A stretch of DNA of 5,056 nucleotides, from NCBI GenBank assembly GCA_016204035.1, contig JACQLN010000011.1, positions 1-5,056 on the forward strand, written 5' to 3'. Of the stretch, positions 1 through 4,441 are shown piece after piece. This stretch comes from Parcubacteria group bacterium. Lineage in GTDB: Bacteria > Patescibacteriota > Minisyncoccia > JACQLN01. The notes below the pieces were generated by a model, which did no database searches, was not told where the DNA came from, and worked only from the letters and a program-made list of their open reading frames with translations. Within the stretch, counting starts at the first letter, position 1; each line of letters starts with the position of its first letter. The translations under genes were made by a program, and so were the position numbers.

Positions 1-130
1 AACGTTTAACTAGGCCCTTCATATGAAGGACGTGCAAAATAGCCGCGGTTAAAGTGGTTTTACCGTGGTCTACGTGGCCGATGGTACCGACGTTAACGTG
101 CGGCTTGGAACGGTCAAATTTTTCTGCCAT
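1..130 (-). CDS. tuf: Elongation factor Tu, N-terminal fragment (gene runs off the left edge)
   Basis: EF-Tu is the GTPase that carries aminoacyl-tRNA to the ribosomal A site in the cytoplasm. Only the first 43 codons lie in the window. The translation begins MAEKFDRSKPHVNVGTIGHV and continues into the P-loop DHGKTT, so the G1 motif GHVDHGKT is at residues 18-25, exactly where EF-Tu has it. The ATG (128-130) is the conserved family start, so the N-terminus is complete and the C-terminal ~350 residues are missing. No Shine-Dalgarno site is visible; the 20 nt before the ATG are A/T only. The gene sits behind a leader of about 195 nt and its own promoter (332-361), downstream of the toxin gene on the same strand. 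The segment after the P-loop (AAILHVLHMKGLVKR) resembles CPR-type EF-Tu sequences as I remember them. Identity is near certain; the lineage is inference. Confidence 0.97.
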   Translation of the reverse strand, partial: MAEKFDRSKPHVNVGTIGHVDHGKTTLTAAILHVLHMKGLVKR

Positions 131-174
131 ATTTTTATAAAATTTTCTAAATTTTATCTAAAAATATGAGCATC

Positions 175-203
175 CCGCCGTAGCTCCGCAGGAGCGAAGG
201 GGG
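175..203. repeat. Two-tier GC-rich hairpin in the tuf leader, candidate dispersed repeat
   Basis: The inner stem is perfect: GCTCC (183-187), loop GCA, GGAGC (191-195). An outer tier pairs CCGCC (175-179) with GGGGG (199-203) with one G-G mismatch, separated from the inner stem by GTA and GAA. The surrounding leader is very AT-rich, so this GC block stands out. I recall near-identical units (CCGCC-GTA-GCTCC-GCA-GGAGC-GAA-GGCGG) scattered through intergenic regions of CPR and other metagenomic genomes; that is memory, not a search. On the tuf transcript it would fold about 45 nt upstream of the start codon. It could be a mobile-type palindromic repeat or a leader RNA structure. Confidence 0.6.
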
Positions 204-331
204 AGGCCATACTTTATAGCTAATTTTCTTAATTATTATTAAATTATTTTACGATAGAAAAACACAGGTCAAAGACCCAGTTATCCCAACCGCCGAATTC
301 TATTTAATTCCGTTAAAATAATCGCCCTACC

Positions 332-361
332 ATTGTAATATACAGCCGGTGCCGAGGTCAA
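332..361 (-). promoter_or_regulatory. sigma70-type promoter for tuf
   Basis: Reading the minus strand, TTGACC (361-356) is followed after 18 nt by TACAAT (337-332). The predicted start is near 325, giving a leader of about 195 nt before the tuf ATG. It lies 36 nt past the toxin stop, so tuf has its own promoter. A weaker second candidate within the leader is TTGACC (272-267) and TAAAAT (251-246), with a poor 15-nt spacer. Confidence 0.65.
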
Positions 362-396
362 GAGGAGGGGGAACTTACTCCTTATTATCATAATTA

Positions 397-762
397 TCAT
401 ATTTTCACCAAACCTAAACTGATTTCTAAAGCCCGATCAATATCCGCCATCAATGCCTGATCCATAACCCCTATCTTTTTTATCAATCGTTGTTTATCAA
501 TGGTTTTAATTTGATTCAATAACACTACCGAATCTTGTTTCAAACCGCTCTGTGATTCTTTAAGGAAAACATTGGTAGAATAACCTCTACCACCAGTAAC
601 AGACGTAATGGCGGCTACGATCGTTGTTGGACTATATTTATTGCTAATATTATTTTGCACAATTAAAGCCGGCCTGGTTTTCTTGATTTCCGAACCAAAA
701 GCTGGATCAAACCCAACCAAATATATTTCACCCCTAACAGGTATTTTTATTTCTTGGGCCAT
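397..762 (-). CDS. mazF: Type II toxin, MazF/PemK-family endoribonuclease
   Basis: MazF/PemK toxins are sequence-specific mRNA interferases held inactive by a cognate antitoxin. From the ATG at 762 the protein has 121 residues, normal for the family. Recognisable blocks in order are RGEIYLVGFDPAFGSEIKKT, then RPALIVQNN, TTIVAAIT, LKQDSVVLLNQIKTIDKQRL and a final ISLGL. The Arg of KTRP (R30) and the Thr of AAIT (T53) are 23 residues apart, matching the catalytic Arg25/Thr48 pair of B. subtilis MazF as I recall it. An in-frame ATG at 786 would add eight residues (MVSFRRRG). I prefer 762 because a purine-rich AGAAGAGG lies just before it, although the spacing is short, and because family members start close to this point. 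The ATG lies inside the antitoxin gene, overlapping its end by 16 nt, which suggests coupled translation. No catalytic residue appears lost, so the toxin is probably functional. Confidence 0.93.
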   Translation of the reverse strand: MAQEIKIPVRGEIYLVGFDPAFGSEIKKTRPALIVQNNISNKYSPTTIVAAITSVTGGRGYSTNVFLKESQSGLKQDSVVLLNQIKTIDKQRLIKKIGVMDQALMADIDRALEISLGLVKI

Positions 763-1001
763 ACCTCTTCTTCTAAATGAAACCATTCTTTGGCAATATC
801 CAAATCTCTCTGAGCATTTTTAATGCAACCCTCCTTCAAAAGACGCCTGACATTTTTTCGCCCTTTTTCTTTAACATAAAAATGGACGGCTTCATTAAGA
901 AAACCGCTTCTCCCTCTTTTCTCCGAGAGTCTATCAATAAGCTTAATTGTTTCCTTCGGCAGAGTTATATTAACTCTTTCACGTGTTGAGATTTTGTTCA
1001 T
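747..1001 (-). CDS. Ribbon-helix-helix (CopG/MazE-like) antitoxin
   Basis: This is the likely partner and repressor of the MazF-type toxin that follows it. The 84-residue protein starts MNKISTRERVNITLPKETIK. RERVNITLP (8-16) is the DNA-binding beta ribbon. KETIKLIDRLSEKRG and RSGFLNEAVHFYV are the two helices of a ribbon-helix-helix fold. The C-terminal part (KEGCIKNAQRDLDIAKEWF, then HLEEEVW) is acidic and aromatic, as in regions that wrap the toxin. An in-frame GTG at 1016 would add five residues, but it lies within the promoter and operator, so I chose the ATG at 1001. That ATG coincides with the predicted transcription start, making a leaderless mRNA. No Shine-Dalgarno site is present. 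Its order before the toxin is normal for type II systems. Confidence 0.88.
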   Translation of the reverse strand: MNKISTRERVNITLPKETIKLIDRLSEKRGRSGFLNEAVHFYVKEKGRKNVRRLLKEGCIKNAQRDLDIAKEWFHLEEEVWPKK

Positions 1002-1007
1002 ATATTT

Positions 1008-1035
1008 ATTATACACACTATCAGTGTGTAATCAA
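1008..1035 (-). promoter_or_regulatory. Promoter of the toxin-antitoxin operon
   Basis: On the minus strand, TTGATT (1035-1030) and a perfect TATAAT (1013-1008) are separated by 16 nt. Counting seven bases past the -10 box puts +1 at 1001, the A of the antitoxin ATG, so the transcript should be leaderless. Confidence 0.7.
1012..1030. promoter_or_regulatory. Inverted-repeat operator overlapping the toxin-antitoxin promoter
   Basis: TACACACT (1012-1019) and AGTGTGTA (1023-1030) are perfect 8-bp inverted arms around ATC. The repeat fills the spacer between the -35 and -10 boxes and covers the first bases of the -10. This is the expected place and size for a ribbon-helix-helix antitoxin dimer pair, so autorepression of the operon is the natural reading. 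Confidence 0.7.
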
Positions 1036-1066
1036 CTTATATTGTACATCAATCTAACTAACACAC

Positions 1067-1100
1067 GTATACCGAATTTACGATCGTAGATTCGGTATAC
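1067..1100. repeat. 34-bp near-perfect palindrome downstream of the fusion gene
   Basis: Bases 1067-1100 read almost the same on both strands. The arms GTATACCGAAT (1067-1077) and ATTCGGTATAC (1090-1100) are perfect, and the centre ACGATCGT is itself palindromic. The single mismatch (1078/1089) would be a G-U pair in RNA. It begins 15 nt past the fusion-gene stop, a terminator position, but neither side has a T-tract. A second small inverted repeat (AGGCCT at 1106-1111 and 1117-1122) overlaps the stop codon. It could be a T-less transcript end or stabiliser, a protein-binding palindrome or a dispersed repeat. The arms do not resemble XerCD dif consensus sequences. Confidence 0.6.
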
Positions 1101-1114
1101 AGTATAGGCCTCTG

Positions 1115-3253
1115 TTAGGCCTGGGTGATGATTTTTAGAGGATAGTTTAGGGTTTCCTCTATAGCTGTTTGATTTTTGGCCACGGCGTCAAAAAGCCGGC
1201 TGACCAGTTCCTGCCGGCGGTGATACAAACCTAGTTGCGCTCGGCGTGGAAGAGTAGGATCGTCTAATAGTGCTTTGACAATAAACGGCATTACCATGGA
1301 ATAATCGGCCTGCATACTTTCGGTTTGAGTCCGGTAAGTTTGAGGATTAATCTTGCCCCACGAGACCGCCTCGGCCGGGAAACATGACGACAGACTGCCG
1401 TCGGTTACCGGCGAAGACACAATTTGAACATCGTAGTCGTAACCGCGGATATCGGAAAGTAAAAATATCTGCGACAGCGTCGGTTCGGGCTGCAAACTGT
1501 AATTTTTGGGCACGCCGCCGCCCAAAATCAAAACGCCGAGGGCTTGGGTTTCGGAATCAAACAAACCCCAATAATGATAGGCGCAAGATTCAAACACGTC
1601 GGCATGCAAATCGTAATCAAACCAGTACGGCCGGTTGGACACGCGGTTCAAAGCCCATAATTTCACCGAATTAAGAAAAACGCTGCCGTCGGCCGGCGCG
1701 CCCACAAACACCGGCAGGCCCAAACGCGCGCAAGTAGACAAAAGCCCCGGCCGGACGCCGACTTCTTTTTCCTGGTGGCCGTAATACCAGCCCAGCAGAT
1801 GGTTGCGTTCGGTGGTAGTCATTCTTTTTTGAAATTCCGGGCGTTGCAAAACAGCCGAAATCATCCGGTCTTGATCAAAAAGAACGCTCTCCTTAAACCC
1901 GGTGTCGGCCACCCGAATAACTCCAGCCGCGCGGTAAGCGCCGTCATCACCAAAAAGATCCACTTCTTTAACGGGGCGATCCCCCGCCCGAGCCGGATAC
2001 AAAGCGTCGTGGCCGTCGTGGTAACACACCGCGTCGGTGGTGGTTAAATACGCCACCCAGCCGGTTTCTAAAAGCGGGATCAGCCAGGCGCGGTGCTGGT
2101 CGGACACCGTCACCGGCCCGGCCACGCTTATAACCAACGGCACATTGTTCAAAACGGCGGCGCGCAAAATTCCGTAAACCCGTTTAAGGTAAGCCCCGCC
2201 AAAAGCCGGTAAGCTGTTTTCAAAAATATCTTTTAAGGAATCGCATTCTTCCACACTGCGCCCGATCACCGGCGGCCCCAAGCCGTCGCTAAAATCAATT
2301 TCGGAATCGGAACGGCTGTTAAACATAGCCTCGCGTTCCAAATTATTGTTATCGCTATTCATATCTTTTATTGGGTGACTTTGAATTAAATGCCCGGCCA
2401 TTAAACTGTGGCAAATTTGAGCCGCGCCGTATTCGGTTAAATTTTCTCCGGATCGGGGCGAAACTTCAACCACGTCGGCGCCCACCACTTTTTTATGCTT
2501 AAAAATTTGGCCGATAAGCCCCAGCGCGTAATTCCATTCCAAGCCGCCTTGCACCGGTGTGCCGGTGGCCGGCAGATGCACCGGATCAAACCCGTCTACA
2601 TCTATAGTTAAGTAAACTTTTTCGGTGGTAATGGCTTTTAAGATTTCGGCGGGCGGCGGCGCCTGGCCCCGGCCCCATTCAAAAAAAGTAATATTATTCT
2701 GGCGGGCAAAATCAAATTCTTCTTGGGAATAAGCCCGCACGCCCACCGGCACGATTTTATAACCCAGCTCCGCCGCGCGGCGCATCACGCAGGCATGGGA
2801 ATATTTTCCCCAGGGCGCGTCGTTAAAATCCTCGTCGGTGTCACGCAAGTCAAAATGGGCGTCCAACTGCACGATGGTGATTTCGGACGGAAAATGCCTT
2901 AAACCGATTTCTTTTAGCGCCGCGTTGGTTACGGTATGTTCCCCGCCCAAAAGAATGTTAAAACGTTCATAACCCAAGTGGTTTCGGTAGGCCTCGCCGA
3001 CTTTCTCCACCATCTCTTCGGGGCTTAGCGAATTAAGATCGCCCAAATCGTGATAAGCGATTTTTAAGTGGTCGCGCGGTACAAGCCCGGTGTAGCGATC
3101 TAAAAATTCAACCTGCGTGTTAAGGCAATCAACTATGGCCGCCGGGCCTTGGCTGGCGCCTTTGCCGAACGACGAGGTTACGTCGTAATTGGCGCCCAAC
3201 AAAACCACATCGGCCTCGTTCGGATCGGAACAATTTATTATTGAAGCAGACAT
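1115..3253 (-). CDS. speB: Agmatinase (SpeB-type ureohydrolase) fused to a deoxyhypusine synthase-family domain
   Basis: This is a 712-residue bifunctional protein, probably cytosolic and in polyamine synthesis. Residues 1-295 are a ureohydrolase, probably agmatinase (agmatine + water to putrescine + urea). All dinuclear Mn ligands are visible: H106 in GGEHT, D131/H133/D135 in DAHFD, and D218/D220 in DVDGFDP; E263 in VVEVSP is also kept. A polar linker (about 296-320) follows. Residues 325-712 are a deoxyhypusine synthase-family (PF01916-type) domain: VAGPVTVSDQHR (377-388), PADGS (520-524), LGGGVPKN (577-584) and AVSWGK (629-634), where K634 aligns with the catalytic Lys329 of human DHS. E628, W632 and D522 are also conserved, but the equivalents of human D243, H288 and D316 are L527, N584 and L621. 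With no eIF5A in bacteria, this half more likely makes homospermidine or another polyamine from putrescine. The start follows a TTGACA promoter by 8 nt. The fused domains imply consecutive steps; the true product is unknown. Confidence 0.93.
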   Translation of the reverse strand: MSASIINCSDPNEADVVLLGANYDVTSSFGKGASQGPAAIVDCLNTQVEFLDRYTGLVPRDHLKIAYHDLGDLNSLSPEEMVEKVGEAYRNHLGYERFNILLGGEHTVTNAALKEIGLRHFPSEITIVQLDAHFDLRDTDEDFNDAPWGKYSHACVMRRAAELGYKIVPVGVRAYSQEEFDFARQNNITFFEWGRGQAPPPAEILKAITTEKVYLTIDVDGFDPVHLPATGTPVQGGLEWNYALGLIGQIFKHKKVVGADVVEVSPRSGENLTEYGAAQICHSLMAGHLIQSHPIKDMNSDNNNLEREAMFNSRSDSEIDFSDGLGPPVIGRSVEECDSLKDIFENSLPAFGGAYLKRVYGILRAAVLNNVPLVISVAGPVTVSDQHRAWLIPLLETGWVAYLTTTDAVCYHDGHDALYPARAGDRPVKEVDLFGDDGAYRAAGVIRVADTGFKESVLFDQDRMISAVLQRPEFQKRMTTTERNHLLGWYYGHQEKEVGVRPGLLSTCARLGLPVFVGAPADGSVFLNSVKLWALNRVSNRPYWFDYDLHADVFESCAYHYWGLFDSETQALGVLILGGGVPKNYSLQPEPTLSQIFLLSDIRGYDYDVQIVSSPVTDGSLSSCFPAEAVSWGKINPQTYRTQTESMQADYSMVMPFIVKALLDDPTLPRRAQLGLYHRRQELVSRLFDAVAKNQTAIEETLNYPLKIITQA

Positions 3254-3267
3254 CTTTGATTGGTGAA

Positions 3268-3296
3268 ATGATATGAAAACAATTCTGTTGTGTCAA
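3268..3296 (-). promoter_or_regulatory. Strong promoter of the agmatinase/DHS-like fusion gene
   Basis: On the minus strand a perfect TTGACA (3296-3291) is followed after exactly 17 nt by TATCAT (3273-3268). The predicted +1 at 3261 leaves only about 8 nt before the ATG at 3253, with no Shine-Dalgarno site. Seven-base inverted arms (TTGATTG at 3256-3262 and CAATCAA at 3294-3300) bracket the promoter and may be chance or an operator. Confidence 0.75.
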
Positions 3297-3423
3297 TCAA
3301 TCCAATAAACTCAAGGTCAATAAAATAACCCTCGTTAAAACTAAAAAAGAAATAAGAATAGTTTTAGCCACAATCGGGCTGTGGATATATCATGGCCGGT
3401 TAAAGAGTATAATTAAACTATAT

Positions 3424-3452
3424 TTGACTCTCTCTTATTAACTTGTTAATTT
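3424..3452 (+). promoter_or_regulatory. Candidate promoter of the membrane-anchored hypothetical gene
   Basis: TTGACT (3424-3429) and TAATTT (3447-3452) are 17 nt apart, giving +1 near 3459 and a leader of about 4 nt before the ATG at 3463. An alternative is the perfect TATAAT at 3408-3413, which has no convincing -35 box and would give a leader of about 43 nt. The first option matches the short leaders seen at other genes in the window. Confidence 0.5.
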
Positions 3453-3462
3453 CCTTAACACT

Positions 3463-4044
3463 ATGACCTCCGAAACCACTCTTATTTTTAATATTAATGT
3501 CGGATCAGTGATTATAGGAATTTTAGTTTTTTCTTTTAGTCTACTCGCTGTAATATGGAAAGCTAAGTCAGAAATCGCGGATACAATAAATAAAGAGTTA
3601 TCTCCTTTCAAAAGCATCGGGATAAATATTACAAACGCTATTGTTGAGGTTCAAACTATTTTAAGAAATAGGTTTAAGGGTGTGAATATTGTCCACGGTC
3701 TTGTTGAACGCGGTAGTAGCCCGTTAAATCCTACAGAATACGGCGCCCGACTTATAAAAGATAGTGGTTTAGAAAAAATCTTAGAGGATAACAGAGAATT
3801 CCTTTGCACTAAATTAAAAGCATCATTACCACGAGATTACACTGAATACGATGTTCAAGAAAAAGCGCGCGAACTGCTTTTATTCCTAAAAGACGATCCG
3901 ATTTTAAATCCCGTCAAAAACTGGATATACCATAACCCTGTTATCGACATAGAAATTATATTAAAAGCAGGCGGTTTATGGTTAAGAGATGATTTTTTGG
4001 GCCACCCAAGAAAAATAGCGGAAAACAAAGATGAAGTAGCATAA
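3463..4044 (+). CDS. Membrane-anchored conserved hypothetical protein, unknown function
   Basis: This is a 193-residue protein that I cannot assign to a function. Residues 13-32 (starting VGSVIIGILVFSF) form one hydrophobic segment. It follows an uncharged or acidic N-terminus and precedes K33 and K35, so the positive-inside rule predicts an N-out, C-in signal anchor with the rest in the cytoplasm. The soluble part looks helical. It contains a stretch, SSPLNPTEYGARLIKDSGLE (85-104), that resembles a conserved helix-turn-helix-like block in bacterial hypothetical proteins with the same single-helix layout; this is weak memory. A later YDVQEKARELLLFLKDD (129-145) is probably another conserved helix. 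The gene is AT-rich, like the toxin operon, and is divergent from the fusion gene with 209 bp between them. No Shine-Dalgarno site precedes the ATG, and only a weak hairpin with TTTTT (4074-4088) follows the stop. Coding status is well supported by a coherent protein. Confidence 0.8.
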   Translation: MTSETTLIFNINVGSVIIGILVFSFSLLAVIWKAKSEIADTINKELSPFKSIGINITNAIVEVQTILRNRFKGVNIVHGLVERGSSPLNPTEYGARLIKDSGLEKILEDNREFLCTKLKASLPRDYTEYDVQEKARELLLFLKDDPILNPVKNWIYHNPVIDIEIILKAGGLWLRDDFLGHPRKIAENKDEVA

Positions 4045-4162
4045 TCTGGATTACAAAAAAATAAAAAGGGGGGTTAATTTAACTTTTTAGAACCGTTCGG
4101 CCTTGGATTTTTAGCTAACAATAAAACACGCCTGACTATCCTCTTTCTTAAGGATGAATTAA

Positions 4163-4185
4163 CTATCGAGGTTGAACCTCGATAG
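4163..4185. repeat. Perfect 11-bp inverted repeat
   Basis: CTATCGAGGTT (4163-4173) and AACCTCGATAG (4175-4185) are perfect complements around a single G. In RNA this gives a 10-bp stem with a 3-nt loop. No T-tract follows on either strand, so it is not a standard terminator. It may be a protein-binding palindrome or part of a structured RNA. Confidence 0.6.
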
Positions 4186-4235
4186 CGCTCCGCACCAAGT
4201 AGCTTCTACTTTTTGAAGTCTATCATACACCACTC

Positions 4236-4311
4236 TATTCCAAACCTTGATCTGGAATAATCTCAATGCGCGCGAACTGGATTCGGCGGCGGAAAACCGT
4301 GATCTTCCGCT
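4236..4311. repeat. Pair of hairpins with the same loop and different stems
   Basis: The first hairpin is TATTCCA (4236-4242), loop AACCTTGATC (4243-4252), TGGAATA (4253-4259). The second is GCGGAA (4289-4294), loop AACCGTGATC (4295-4304), TTCCGC (4305-4310), with a possible extra G-U pair at 4288/4311. The loops match at 9 of 10 positions and both are closed by an A-T pair. The stems are perfect but unrelated in sequence, and the two cores are 52 bp apart. A conserved loop on different, fully paired stems is what a selected structure looks like. The strand of action is unknown. Confidence 0.6.
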
Positions 4312-4350
4312 CATAGGCCTATTACCACCCTTATGGTATCAGAAAAATTG

Positions 4351-4388
4351 AACCCCCGCACACGTTTGTGTGCGGGGGTTCTTGTTTT
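4351..4388. terminator. Strong bidirectional intrinsic terminator
   Basis: AACCCCCGCACAC (4351-4363) and GTGTGCGGGGGTT (4368-4380) form a perfect 13-bp stem with a GTTT loop. On the plus strand CTTGTTTT follows; on the minus strand CAATTTTTCT follows. It sits between convergent genes and can end the plus-strand transcript from 3463 as well as the minus-strand gene whose stop is 62 nt away. Confidence 0.92.
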
Positions 4389-4441
4389 AAGAACAAAATT
4401 CAAAGGGTCTAAGCGCCCCTAGGCCAAAAACACCAGGAACG

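Larger units (their letters stand above)
4045..4350. other. Intergenic region without a credible gene, rich in inverted repeats
   Basis: No open frame with a plausible protein lies here. The region holds at least five stem-loops: a perfect 11-bp inverted repeat at 4163-4185; AAGTAG/CTACTT at 4197-4211 followed by only three further T; the matched pair at 4236-4259 and 4288-4311; and TACCA/TGGTA at 4323-4338. A strong terminator then follows at 4351. Hairpins ending in a terminator suggest a structured RNA on the plus strand, either a long 3' UTR of the upstream gene or a separate small RNA. I found no convincing promoter for the latter. It does not match tRNA, tmRNA, RNase P, SRP or 6S RNA signatures that I can recognise. 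Confidence 0.45.

Noticed and set aside
325..382. Minus-strand AAGGAG followed by a TTG-initiated frame of about 26 codons
   Set aside because: It overlaps the tuf promoter, uses a rare start codon and has no recognisable product.
363..382. AGGAG/CTCCT hairpin as terminator of the toxin operon
   Set aside because: It has only five pairs and a 10-nt loop, with no T-tract.
384..401. Tandem 9-bp repeat (ATTATCATA twice) across the toxin stop codon
   Set aside because: It is only two copies in AT-rich DNA and has no evident role; its TATGATAAT on the minus strand resembles -10 boxes, but no matching -35 is seen.
608..989. Two plus-strand open frames (608-823 and 777-989)
   Set aside because: Both are antisense to the toxin and antitoxin genes, which have clear family motifs.
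1384..1674. Plus-strand open frame of 96 codons
   Set aside because: It lies antisense to the conserved DHS-like domain, and its protein is Arg/Asn-rich with no recognisable fold; it is a shadow of the fusion gene.
1775..2047. Plus-strand open frame of 90 codons
   Set aside because: It is antisense to the fusion gene, has no ribosome binding site and no family resemblance.
4163..4197. tRNA-like 3' end (GGTTGAACC hairpin followed by CTCCGCACCA)
   Set aside because: The loop does not fit a T-arm, no 5' acceptor strand pairs with it, and no anticodon or D arm is found.
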